Source: Ampullimonas aquatilis (GTDB lineage: Bacteria > Pseudomonadota > Gammaproteobacteria > Burkholderiales > Burkholderiaceae_D). From it: a stretch of 64,000 bases of DNA. Shown piece after piece: positions 17,901-24,928 of the stretch (positions are counted from its first letter, which is position 1; each line of letters starts with the position of its first letter). The notes under the pieces are model-generated. The model did not search any database, was not told where the DNA came from, and saw only the letters and a program-made list of their open reading frames with translations. The position numbers were made by a program, and so were the translations under genes. Where the stretch lies: the NCBI RefSeq assembly GCF_049675895.1, contig NZ_CP183834.1, positions 1,178,001 to 1,242,000 on the forward strand. Direction: 5' to 3'.

Positions 17901-19056
17901 GGAAACCTTATCGGCGCATCATATGATGAACTTTCTACTGATTGATGAGCATGGCCGTCAATTGGGTATGGGGCGTAGTCTGGCAGCATTAAAGGCCGAG
18001 CATGGGCGCGAAGCGCAAGGTGCGTTTGCGCAGAAATTTTCGGCAGCATTGGCCGGGCAGGGTAAGGCTGGATTACAAACGCGAACCAGCACGTCATCAA
18101 CCAATGAGACAGCCTCAGGTGCTGCGCCAACATCAGGTAAGTCGTCTGCCCAGCCACAGTCTGTTTTGCAAAGTACGGAATTAACTCAGGCATTGGAATC
18201 AGAACACATTGCGAGTTGGACCTTTGGTGTGTTACCCGAGTTACTGGAAATTCGGCGCGGTGGTTTGACTCTGATGGGCTATCCGGCCTTAAAGGATGCG
18301 CTCACACATTGCACGCTGGAAGTCTACGATGATCCTGATGAAGCGCGCCTGGTGCATCGGGCCGGGTTACGTCGACTGTTTGCCTTGAACCTGAAAGAGC
18401 AGCTTAAGGTGCTGGAAAAGAATATTCCCAACCTCACCAATATGGCGCTGCAATACCGCGATTTGGGTTCGCAGGATGAGTTGCGTGATCAATTGGTGGC
18501 CGTCACCCTGAATGAAAGCTGTTTGAAGGAACCATTGCCCTTGAATGCCGAGGATTTTGCTCAACGGATTATCGAGGCACGTTCACGCCTGGGCTTGCTG
18601 ATTGCCGAAGTGTCCCGTTTGACGGCCAGTATCCTGACTGAATATGCGGCATTGCAACGCAAGTTGCCCCAAGTCAAAGCCAATAGGCCGGTTTTCGATG
18701 ATATTACGAACCAGTTGCAGGCTTTGCTGCCTAAAGATTTTGTCCTGGTGACACCGTATGCGCAGCTGTCGCATTTTCCGCGTTACTTGAAAGCGGCGGT
18801 GATGCGAGTTGATAAATTCAAGGCTGATCCAGTGCGAGATCAGCAGCGACAGGCCGAGATGCAGCCGTTGTTGCAACAATGGCAACGGCAGGTCAGTGCG
18901 CAACGCAAGGGGGGCGGGCAGGTTGATCCTCGTTTGATTGAGCTGCGCTGGTTGCTGGAGGAGTTACGGGTCAATCTGTTTGCGCAGGAGTTGCGTACAC
19001 CCATGCCGGTGTCGGTGAAACGCTTGCAAAAGGTATGGGAATCCTTGCAGCGTTAG
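14962..19056 (+). CDS. hrpA: ATP-dependent RNA helicase HrpA
   Basis: A very large DEAH-box helicase, ~1,364 residues from the TTG at 14962. Motif I is GETGSGKTTQLPK, motif II DEAHERSLN, motif III SATID, and motif VI QRAGRCGR. The helicase-associated (HA2) and OB-fold domains follow, then the HrpA-specific C-terminal region (DUF3418). In E. coli HrpA acts in mRNA processing and in rescue of stalled ribosomes. The longest frame begins at a TTG at 14902, but that would overlap the argA start on the other strand. A TATAAT at 14919-14924 and AGAAG ahead of 14962 make the later TTG more likely. A Ser/Thr/Ala/Gln-rich linker of ~45 residues interrupts the C-terminal region near 18,055-18,185. Confidence 0.94.
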   Translation: MSNKPSITPKTPIDTGEQLLNQPVVKPPDTNRNVVHHTRRHESKQPQARQAQTGNPARPLNKPSQSQRVPVFNPVPPLSFPEALPVSGRRDEIARAINQNQVVIVCGETGSGKTTQLPKICLFIGRGVTGLIGHTQPRRLAASATAKRIAEELGTPLGENVGYKVRFTDTLSKGAAIKLMTDGILLAETQHDPLLRAYDTIIIDEAHERSLNIDFLLGYLKELLPRRPDLKLIITSATIDSQRFAQHFAQHGKPAPVFEVSGRLYPVEMRYRPFDEDKDEDDKALDVYDAIADAVDELSGAGRGDILVFLPGEREIRDAAEKLRGSVRPGTEILPLFARLTAQEQERVFHPSGVGQRIVLATNVAETSLTVPGIRYVIDTGLARVKRYSYRNKVEQLQVEPVSQAAANQRAGRCGRVADGICIRLYSELDFKGRAPFTDPEILRSSLAHVILSMQSLHLTDVETFPFIEAPSPRAITDGYQLLQELGAMDEARQLTHLGRQLAKLPLDPRVGRMLLAAKEQHCIHEMLVIASALSVQDPRERPLDKQEAADTAHKKFADDKSEFVSWLKIWTWHEGLLNDKSDKELTNRQLQTELRKHFISSSRMREWRDVYKQLLSLAQDQQWSLNDRPASYEQLHCALLTGLLGNLGFKTEEGGQYLGARGIKFQIFPGSALAKKGGRWIMAAELTETTRLYARCIAQIQPEWVEKVARHLLKTSLADPHWEKKAQQVIALERATLYSLPIYLNRRIHYATRNLAHARELFIREGLVTGEFESRLAFYAHNQKLMAEIEQLEHKTRRPDVLVDEALIFAFYDAHLPADIAHTHGLEHWYAQASKHQPDLLKLSRDDLMRHEAAGVTSDQFPKSMEHAGVLMSLAYHFEPGNVRDGVTLTVPLYALNQVSVTRCEWLVPGMLKEKVQLLLKSLPQKLRRHLVPLPDYAQGFCERSMQSKALQDMSLIDALIADVRAQTTLMLNSADFKLETLSAHHMMNFLLIDEHGRQLGMGRSLAALKAEHGREAQGAFAQKFSAALAGQGKAGLQTRTSTSSTNETASGAAPTSGKSSAQPQSVLQSTELTQALESEHIASWTFGVLPELLEIRRGGLTLMGYPALKDALTHCTLEVYDDPDEARLVHRAGLRRLFALNLKEQLKVLEKNIPNLTNMALQYRDLGSQDELRDQLVAVTLNESCLKEPLPLNAEDFAQRIIEARSRLGLLIAEVSRLTASILTEYAALQRKLPQVKANRPVFDDITNQLQALLPKDFVLVTPYAQLSHFPRYLKAAVMRVDKFKADPVRDQQRQAEMQPLLQQWQRQVSAQRKGGGQVDPRLIELRWLLEELRVNLFAQELRTPMPVSVKRLQKVWESLQR

Positions 19057-19142
19057 AGGTTGAAAGTGCGCCGACCAGTCATGATTTTTTGATCACTTCG
19101 AGATGTGGCTTTTTGACGATTAAAGTGGGTGTATATTCATAT

Positions 19143-19170
19143 TTGATAGGTCTTAGGCTAATATTATATA
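19143..19170 (+). promoter_or_regulatory. Candidate promoter of the propeller-deacetylase operon
   Basis: TTGATA (19143-19148), 16-bp spacer, TATATA (19165-19170). Transcription would start about ten bases before the palindrome at 19181-19201, which is a classic place for a repressor site. Confidence 0.45.
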
Positions 19171-19180
19171 GGTACTTTAA

Positions 19181-19201
19181 ATATACACTTGGGGTGTATA
19201 T
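19181..19201. promoter_or_regulatory. Perfect 8-bp inverted repeat, operator-like
   Basis: ATATACAC, spacer TTGGG, GTGTATAT: 8-bp perfect arms. It is preceded by CTTTAA as at the aceF and DUF4124 sites. It lies just after the predicted transcription start and ends 17 bp before the start codon, so a bound protein would block transcription. Confidence 0.55.
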
Positions 19202-19218
19202 ATTTGTGAGGAATCCAG

Positions 19219-20217
19219 ATGCATTTGAAATTTTGCAAGACTCGCCAGGCCTTGGCGCAAAGTATTACTGCTACTTTAATTGGTGTCAGCATGCTGTTGG
19301 CTGGTCCGGTGCAAGCCAATGTGGTGGTGGTGTTGAACTCACGTGATGCCACTGTGAGTTTGCTGGATCAAACGACGCTGAAGGAAGTGGGTACTGTGCC
19401 AGTTGGCAAGGAACCCCATCATCTGATGGCAACACCCGATAACAAGTCACTGATTGTGGCCAGCTCGGTGGGCAATAAACTTTATTTTCTTGATCCTGTC
19501 ACCGGGCAGCCCCAACGCACTGTCGACAATATTGTTGACCCTTACCAGCTCGCTTTTTCACCTGACCAAACACTCTTTGCCACGACGGCATTACGTCTGA
19601 ACCGGGTCGATATCTATGGCTACGATGGTCAGAACTTTGTTCTCAAAAAACGCTTTCCCTTACCGGATACACCAAGCCATTTGGTCTTTGATGCCGAGGG
19701 CAAGTGGCTGTTTGTGACTCTGCAAGGCAATGACAAGATTGCCGGTATCAATGTACAGACTCAAGATGTGGTCTGGCAGATGAATGTGGGCAAACAGCCG
19801 GCTGGCATTACCATGACGCCTGACAACAAGTATTTGCTGGTAGGCATCATGGGCGAAAATTATGTCGATGTGATTGACTGGCGTACCCAAAAATCAGTCA
19901 AACATATCGAAACCGGCAATGGCGCGCATAACTTCCGTGCCATGGGCGATAAACGATTTGTGTTTGTCTCCAATCGGGTGGCCAACACCATTTCAAAAGT
20001 CGATATGCAAACCTTGACCAAGGTTGAAGACTATGCTGTGCCCGGTGGGCCTGACTGTATGGAAGTCTCGGCTGACCACAAGCAACTCTGGGCGACTTCG
20101 CGCTGGATCAAGCAGGTCAGTATTGTTGACTTGACCACTGGCAAGCTGGTCAATCAGGCACCGGTCGGACGCTCGCCGCATGGTGTCTATTTCTTTAACC
20201 GTGCTGCTAGTCAATAA
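19219..20217 (+). CDS. Periplasmic YVTN/YncE-like beta-propeller protein
   Basis: A 332-residue secreted protein with a Sec signal peptide ending near GPVQA-NVVVV. The rest is a seven-bladed-propeller-like repeat of about 40 residues each. Typical blade signatures recur: NSRDATVSLLDQTTLKEVGTV, PDNKSLIVASSVGNKLYFLD, and AGITMTPDNKYLLVGIMGEN. YncE-type proteins are periplasmic; their role is not settled, and some are linked to redox or cofactor carriers. No heme or metal motif is visible here. It is the first gene of a five-gene plus-strand run and is followed after 14 bp by a polysaccharide deacetylase, so a cell-envelope or exopolysaccharide role is possible but inferred. Confidence 0.85.
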   Translation: MHLKFCKTRQALAQSITATLIGVSMLLAGPVQANVVVVLNSRDATVSLLDQTTLKEVGTVPVGKEPHHLMATPDNKSLIVASSVGNKLYFLDPVTGQPQRTVDNIVDPYQLAFSPDQTLFATTALRLNRVDIYGYDGQNFVLKKRFPLPDTPSHLVFDAEGKWLFVTLQGNDKIAGINVQTQDVVWQMNVGKQPAGITMTPDNKYLLVGIMGENYVDVIDWRTQKSVKHIETGNGAHNFRAMGDKRFVFVSNRVANTISKVDMQTLTKVEDYAVPGGPDCMEVSADHKQLWATSRWIKQVSIVDLTTGKLVNQAPVGRSPHGVYFFNRAASQ

Positions 20218-20231
20218 TTATTTTTACACGC

Positions 20232-21038
20232 ATGCAACTACCATTTTTTGTCAGACAACTTCATTTAGCGATGGCCAGTATGGTTGTTGCCGGCATCATG
20301 ACCTGGGTGAGTGCCAGTGCGGCGGATAGCTGCAATGGCACGGTCTATCTGACCATTGATACCGGCTCCATGAGCCAGGTTAAAACGATTGCCGATACGT
20401 TGAATCATTATCAGGTCAAGGCCACTTTTTTCATGGCCAATGAAAAAACGGTCAATGGTGATTATTCGCTTGACCCTGGTTGGGCTGACTACTGGAAGGC
20501 GCGTGTTGCCGAAGGCCACGCCTTTGGTACCCACACCTTTGATCATGTCTATATTCGTCGTGATGCGGCCAATGGTCATGTGATCGTCAAGCCGCAGTTT
20601 GGCGAACAGGCTGGCAAAGAGGTTGAATGGTCTGCCGCACAATATTGCAGTGAACTCAAACGCGTGGATTACCGCTTCAAACAACTGACCGGGCAGAGTA
20701 TTGGCCCCATCTGGCGCGCACCAGGCGGCAAGCTCAGTCCCAATCTGCTAGCTGCCGGGCAGGCTTGTGGCTTTGCCCATGTGGGCTGGGCGCCTGCCGG
20801 TTTTTTGGGGGATGAGTTGCCTAGCGAAAGCTACCCCAATGATGTGCTGATCAACAAGGCTATTACCAATATCAAGGCCGGCGATATTCTGATGATGCAT
20901 TTGGGTATCTGGTCGCGTAAAGATCCGTTTGCTCCTCATTTGGGCGAGTTGATTGTGGGTCTCAAGCAGCGGGGTTTGTGTTTTGATACCTTAAAGCATC
21001 ATCCTGATTATCAGGCAGCCTTTGCCAAAGCCTCTTAA
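20232..21038 (+). CDS. Polysaccharide deacetylase (NodB-homology) with variant metal motif
   Basis: A 268-residue carbohydrate esterase family 4-type protein with a signal peptide ending near SASAA. Motif 1 reads TIDTGS where the family has TFDDG. The catalytic Asp is kept but the second Asp, normally a metal ligand, is Thr. Motif 2 is GTHTFDH, with both metal-binding His. Motif 3 is WRAPGG, and a late motif ILMMHLG carries the final His. The fold is therefore complete with one ligand changed. Related betaproteobacterial sequences with TFDTG exist, as far as I recall, so the change may define a subfamily rather than loss of activity. It is co-transcribed with the upstream propeller protein (14 bp gap). 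The substrate is unknown; peptidoglycan or an exopolysaccharide is possible. Confidence 0.85.
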   Translation: MQLPFFVRQLHLAMASMVVAGIMTWVSASAADSCNGTVYLTIDTGSMSQVKTIADTLNHYQVKATFFMANEKTVNGDYSLDPGWADYWKARVAEGHAFGTHTFDHVYIRRDAANGHVIVKPQFGEQAGKEVEWSAAQYCSELKRVDYRFKQLTGQSIGPIWRAPGGKLSPNLLAAGQACGFAHVGWAPAGFLGDELPSESYPNDVLINKAITNIKAGDILMMHLGIWSRKDPFAPHLGELIVGLKQRGLCFDTLKHHPDYQAAFAKAS

Positions 21039-21078
21039 AATAACCTCATGCCATTTTGCGTTTAAGCCATTTTTATGA

Positions 21079-22119
21079 ATGGTCCGACTCACCACCTTCG
21101 TCATGTCCCTCACCATCATTGAAACCTTTTTCACCTTTTTGCTTGTGCAAGTTGGCAATCTCGTTGCGCTGATTCAGGGGCAGTTGTTTGAAACTTTGGT
21201 TCAGCCAGCCATGTTCCAGCTGGGATTATCAGAGTACGTGGAAGCGGCCTTTGAGGGCACCGAGTGGTTTGTGATTGGTCTGCTGGAAATCAGTTTTCTG
21301 GCGTTGGTACTGCAGCCACTCGAAAAAGTTTGGCCAGTGGAGCGTAACCAGGATCGTCAATCGATTCGGATTGATATGCTTTATACCTGCCTGCATCGGC
21401 TCGGCGCTTTCACCCTGATTTTTTTCTTTTCCATTGATCCGTTGTTGGATCATCTCACGGCTTTCTTGCATCTTGAGGGTTTTAAACCATTCAACCTGGA
21501 AGATCTGTGGCCTGCTGTGACTGGGCATGCCTGGATCAGTTTTGTCATTTATCTGGTGGTGCTTGATTTTGTCGATTACTGGTATCACCGTGCCGAACAT
21601 CAGTTTGACTGGTGGTGGAGCTTGCATAGTCTGCATCACAGTCAACGCAGCATGACCTTATGGAGCGATGATCGCAACCACCTGCTTGATGATCTGTTGC
21701 GTGATGTGACCTTTGCGCTGGTTGCCAATCTGATCGGCGTACCGCCCTCACAATTCATCTGGCTGGTCGTGTTGACTCGGGTATTGCAAAGCCTGCAGCA
21801 TGCCAATTTACGCTGTTCATTTGGCTGGCTGGGGGAACGCTTGCTGGTTAGTCCACGCTTTCATCGTACTCATCATGCAATCGGTTTTGGTCATGAGGTT
21901 CATCATGACAAAATGGGTAGTACTGTTCGTGGCTGCAATTTTGGCGTATTGTTGCCAATTTGGGATATGCTGTTTGGCACGGCTGACTTTCGCAAAAATT
22001 TTGAAGCGACCGGTATTCGCGATCAATTGCCACCACCACTTGGTAAAGCACGTAATTATGGTCAAGGATTCTGGCAGCAACAATGGTTTGGTATCAAGCG
22101 GCTTCTGAATCAAGCATAA
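21079..22119 (+). CDS. Sterol desaturase / fatty-acid hydroxylase superfamily membrane enzyme
   Basis: A 346-residue integral membrane protein with the di-iron histidine boxes of the superfamily: HRAEH (HxxxH), HSLHH (HxxHH), and a later set HRTHH...HEVHHD. Hydrophobic segments lie at about 10-35, 70-90, 110-130 and 155-175, placing the His boxes on the cytoplasmic face. The reaction would be O2-dependent hydroxylation or desaturation of a lipid. The substrate is unknown; hopanoid, carotenoid, sphingolipid-like or ether-lipid substrates have been shown or proposed for bacterial members. It is the third gene of the run, 40 bp after the deacetylase. The start at 21079 could instead be the ATG at 21103. 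Confidence 0.87.
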   Translation: MVRLTTFVMSLTIIETFFTFLLVQVGNLVALIQGQLFETLVQPAMFQLGLSEYVEAAFEGTEWFVIGLLEISFLALVLQPLEKVWPVERNQDRQSIRIDMLYTCLHRLGAFTLIFFFSIDPLLDHLTAFLHLEGFKPFNLEDLWPAVTGHAWISFVIYLVVLDFVDYWYHRAEHQFDWWWSLHSLHHSQRSMTLWSDDRNHLLDDLLRDVTFALVANLIGVPPSQFIWLVVLTRVLQSLQHANLRCSFGWLGERLLVSPRFHRTHHAIGFGHEVHHDKMGSTVRGCNFGVLLPIWDMLFGTADFRKNFEATGIRDQLPPPLGKARNYGQGFWQQQWFGIKRLLNQA

Positions 22120-22159
22120 TGGTTGTCTATCGACAGCCAATAACAATCAAGGAGTGACC

Positions 22160-23140
22160 ATGAATGCGGTCGTCGGCGCGTTTGGTCGTGCCATTCTCTC
22201 GCAACTGCATATTCGCATGCTGCTGCTGACTTTATTGCCATTCATATTTACTGGTGTCGTGTGGGGTGCCGCCATGTATCTGGGCTGGAGCTTCATGACC
22301 AATTTTGTCGATACCATGTTATTGACATCGGGGGCGCGTGATTGGCTTGATCGCGGCCTGGGCTGGGTTGGTTTTCAATCCTATACGGTTTATCTGGCGC
22401 CATTTCTGATTGTGGTGCTGCTGGCTCCTTTAATTGTGGTCTCCGCCTTATTTGCCACTGCCATCATGGCAGTGCCAGTGTCATTGCGTCATGTCGGCTC
22501 TCGACGTTTTCCGCATCTTGAGCAAAAACGGGGTGGCGGTTTTTTGGGTAGTCTGATCTGGTCGCTCTGGTCCAGTGTCTTGTTTATGATTGTCTTTCTG
22601 CTGACACTGCCGCTCTGGTTGATTCCGCCATTCTTTGCCCTGATTCCTCCCTTACTTTGGGGTTGGTTGACCTATCGTGTGATGGCCTATGACACTTTGG
22701 CTGAACATGCCACATCTCAAGAACGCAAAATAATCTTTGAGCGCCACCGTGGCGAATTGCTGGCCATAGGCATCATTTGTGGATTGCTCGGTTCTGCACC
22801 AACCCTGTTTTGGGTTGCATCCATCAGCTTTTTTGTCTTATTCCCGTTTATTGCTGCTGGCACGTTGTGGATCTATGTGTTGATCTTCGTGTTTTCGTCG
22901 CTTTGGTTTGCGCACTTCTGTTTGGCGGCACTCGATAAATTGCGCAAGGAAGAAGCTGCCAATAAAGCGCAGTCCCAGCCTGATACGATAGATGTGGTAG
23001 CCACCATTCGAGATGAGCGTCCTGATACCTTATTACAGGGCGATGCCAATGCAGCACCCAATCCTCCGCCTTCTTCAACGCCTGGCAGCGGTAATCCGCC
23101 ATCACTGCCTCCTGGTTTACCACGTACTCCTTTTCAGTAG
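22160..23140 (+). CDS. EI24-domain (CysZ-like) membrane protein
   Basis: A 326-residue inner-membrane protein. The start at 22160 is supported by AAGGAG. Strong hydrophobic segments lie near residues 22-50, 75-105, 135-165 and 195-240. The region GAMYLGWSFM through LRHVGSRRFPHLEQKRGGG and the later MAYDTLAEHAT resemble EI24-domain proteins. The family includes CysZ sulfate transporters, but this branch is larger and its substrate is unknown. The cytoplasmic tail is Pro/Ser/Asn-rich. It is the fourth gene of the run, with 40 bp to the desaturase and six bases to the next gene, so co-transcription is very likely. Confidence 0.78.
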   Translation: MNAVVGAFGRAILSQLHIRMLLLTLLPFIFTGVVWGAAMYLGWSFMTNFVDTMLLTSGARDWLDRGLGWVGFQSYTVYLAPFLIVVLLAPLIVVSALFATAIMAVPVSLRHVGSRRFPHLEQKRGGGFLGSLIWSLWSSVLFMIVFLLTLPLWLIPPFFALIPPLLWGWLTYRVMAYDTLAEHATSQERKIIFERHRGELLAIGIICGLLGSAPTLFWVASISFFVLFPFIAAGTLWIYVLIFVFSSLWFAHFCLAALDKLRKEEAANKAQSQPDTIDVVATIRDERPDTLLQGDANAAPNPPPSSTPGSGNPPSLPPGLPRTPFQ

Positions 23141-23146
23141 GACATC

Positions 23147-23956
23147 ATGAATTTCGGACTTTATATCATCGGCGACGAGATCCTTTCCGGCAAACGGGCA
23201 GATAAGCATTTGACCAAAGTGATCGAAATTCTTAATCGACGTGGTTTGCAGCTATCCTGGGCACAATATCTGGGTGATGATCCTGATCGACTAACTGCCG
23301 CATTTAAAACGTCCTTGGCTAGTCATGATGTGGTTCTTTCCTGTGGTGGCATTGGCGCTACCCCTGACGATCATACCCGCCAAAGTGCGGCGGCAGCCTT
23401 GGACGAACAAGTGGTTTTGCATCCGGAAGCGGAGCGCTTGATCAATGAGCGGATTGTCGAAATGAATAGTCAGCTCACGATTGCCGAAAATCAGCAGCGC
23501 ATGAAAATGGGCGAGTTTCCTGAGAGTGCTGCCATCATTCCCAATCCATTTAATAAAATTCCCGGCTTTTCAGTCAAGAGTGCTACCTCGTCGCATTACT
23601 TCATGCCTGGTTTTCCAGTCATGGCCTGGCCGATGATTGAGTGGGTGCTCGATAATGAATACCGTACCTTGTTTAACAAGGTACGCCGTCAGGAAAAGTC
23701 GGTATTGGTCTATGAAGCACCTGAATCTGCTTTGACACCCTTGATGGTGAGTTTGGAAAAAGAATACCCTTTGATCAAGGTGTTCAGTTTGCCATCGGTT
23801 GGCGAACCAGCACGTGGCAAAGCCTTTGCCCGAAGGCATGTGGAGCTGGGCGTTAAAGGTGATCCTACGCAGGTCAAACCGGCTTTTGTCCGCTTAAAGG
23901 CCGAGGTGGCGGCCTTGGGATATGAAATGGGTTTAGAAGAGTTGCGTGAAATTTAA
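23147..23956 (+). CDS. CinA/MoaB-fold (molybdopterin-binding domain) protein
   Basis: A 269-residue cytoplasmic protein. The N-terminal ~170 residues form a MoCF-type domain: GDEILSGKRADKHL at the start and SCGGIGATPDDHTRQ as the nucleotide/pterin loop. This domain occurs in CinA and in the molybdenum-cofactor enzymes MoaB, Mog and MoeA. The C-terminal amidohydrolase half of full CinA (NMN deamidase) is missing. A different ~95-residue segment replaces it, as in stand-alone CinA-N proteins of Burkholderiales. Function is not established; an ADP-ribose-pyrophosphatase-like activity is known for some CinA N-domains. It is the last gene of the run, six bases after the EI24 gene. Confidence 0.87.
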   Translation: MNFGLYIIGDEILSGKRADKHLTKVIEILNRRGLQLSWAQYLGDDPDRLTAAFKTSLASHDVVLSCGGIGATPDDHTRQSAAAALDEQVVLHPEAERLINERIVEMNSQLTIAENQQRMKMGEFPESAAIIPNPFNKIPGFSVKSATSSHYFMPGFPVMAWPMIEWVLDNEYRTLFNKVRRQEKSVLVYEAPESALTPLMVSLEKEYPLIKVFSLPSVGEPARGKAFARRHVELGVKGDPTQVKPAFVRLKAEVAALGYEMGLEELREI

Positions 23957-24093
23957 TCTGGCTGATTGATCAAGCCGAAAGGGCATTTATTCTTGTTGTA
24001 CTGAATCAGAATCAACGATTTAATTAACCTCGTTTAATTAACATTTTTTGCCTATTCTGATTCGTTCAAAAGCTGTTCAGTTTGTCGGTGCCA

Positions 24094-24579
24094 TCAAGCA
24101 CCAACCCATGGCAGCCCTTTGGCGCACCAACCACCTACGGTTTTGCGATGGCCTGCAGCATCTTTATCGCCTTCAAAACCTTCCAGAATGTTGTAGCAGA
24201 CATAGCCATGTTCAGTGGCTAATCTGGCTGCACCATCTGAGCGTACGCCGCTACGACACAAAAAGAATATAGGTGTATTGCTTTTTAGCTCATCAGCCAA
24301 AACTGCGCTGAGCTGATCAAGAAATTGTTCGTTGCGGGTACCACCTGGGTAGGTATTCCATTCAATGTGATGATGAATATTGGCATTTTTATCCGCACTG
24401 AGTTTGATCATACCCACCCAATCCCGTTCGGCTTTGGTGCGCACATCGACTAGCAGTGCTTGCGCCAAGTTTTCCAGAAGTTGGTAGGCTTCCTCAGATG
24501 TCACTGCGCCGGCATAGGGCAAATTCAAATCATTTTTCCGTATTTGTGCAGTTTCCATAATTTGTTCGGCTTGACTCAT
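24094..24579 (-). CDS. Rhodanese-like domain protein
   Basis: A 161-residue cytoplasmic protein with one rhodanese domain. The active-site loop is CRSGVRS, with the persulfide-forming Cys. The start of the domain reads LLVDVRTKAERDWVG, and the end GFEGDKDAAGHRKTVGGW. Members move sulfane sulfur or detoxify thiosulfate and cyanide. The ribosome site AAGGA fixes the start. It is divergent from glnA, and the 349-bp region between them holds the NtrC and sigma-54 elements, so nitrogen status might also affect this gene. No sulfur-metabolism partner is adjacent. Confidence 0.88.
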   Translation of the reverse strand: MSQAEQIMETAQIRKNDLNLPYAGAVTSEEAYQLLENLAQALLVDVRTKAERDWVGMIKLSADKNANIHHHIEWNTYPGGTRNEQFLDQLSAVLADELKSNTPIFFLCRSGVRSDGAARLATEHGYVCYNILEGFEGDKDAAGHRKTVGGWCAKGLPWVGA

Positions 24580-24636
24580 CTTTTATTTCCTTTATAAAAA
24601 CGAAATTGAACTGGGTAAGTTCAAAATAAGTGCACT

Positions 24637-24677
24637 TGCACACAGTTGGTGCGAATTATTTGCACCAACTGTGTGCA
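24637..24677. promoter_or_regulatory. Two NtrC boxes arranged as a large inverted repeat
   Basis: GCAC-N7-GTGC occurs at 24638-24652 and again at 24662-24676. The two boxes are exact reverse complements over 15 bp, with a 9-bp AT-rich spacer and centres 24 bp apart. This matches the NtrC (NRI) consensus and the usual pair of enhancer sites about 100 bp ahead of a sigma-54 promoter. Confidence 0.8.
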
Positions 24678-24759
24678 TCAATCTGATGTGCGCATGCACC
24701 AAATAGCATCTATTGGTGTCGGCTCTTTTGTGCTGGCGCACTATTCAGTGCCAATTATT

Positions 24760-24774
24760 GGGCATACAATCTGC
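24760..24774 (+). promoter_or_regulatory. Candidate sigma-54 promoter of glnA
   Basis: GG at 24761-24762 and GC at 24773-24774 are ten bases apart (GGGCAT...CTGC), the -24/-12 spacing of sigma-54 promoters. The -12 element is CTGC rather than TTGC. The start would be near 24786, giving a leader of ~140 nt. The NtrC boxes lie 85-125 bp upstream. Confidence 0.55.
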
Positions 24775-24928
24775 TATCGTACACCTGATTCTTTTTGCAG
24801 TGAATGACAACAAAAAGAACAAGCTGTGTGCACTGGCTAAGAAAAAATACAGGGAGCCCAGAAATTCTGTTGCCTTGCATTGCCAGCACTCACTTTTAAA
24901 CATCTCAAGGTACTTACAGGAGAATTGC

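Noticed and set aside
24018..24046. Two TTTAATTAA copies after the CinA-type gene
   Set aside because: Short AT-rich direct repeats with no stem or known role; likely chance.
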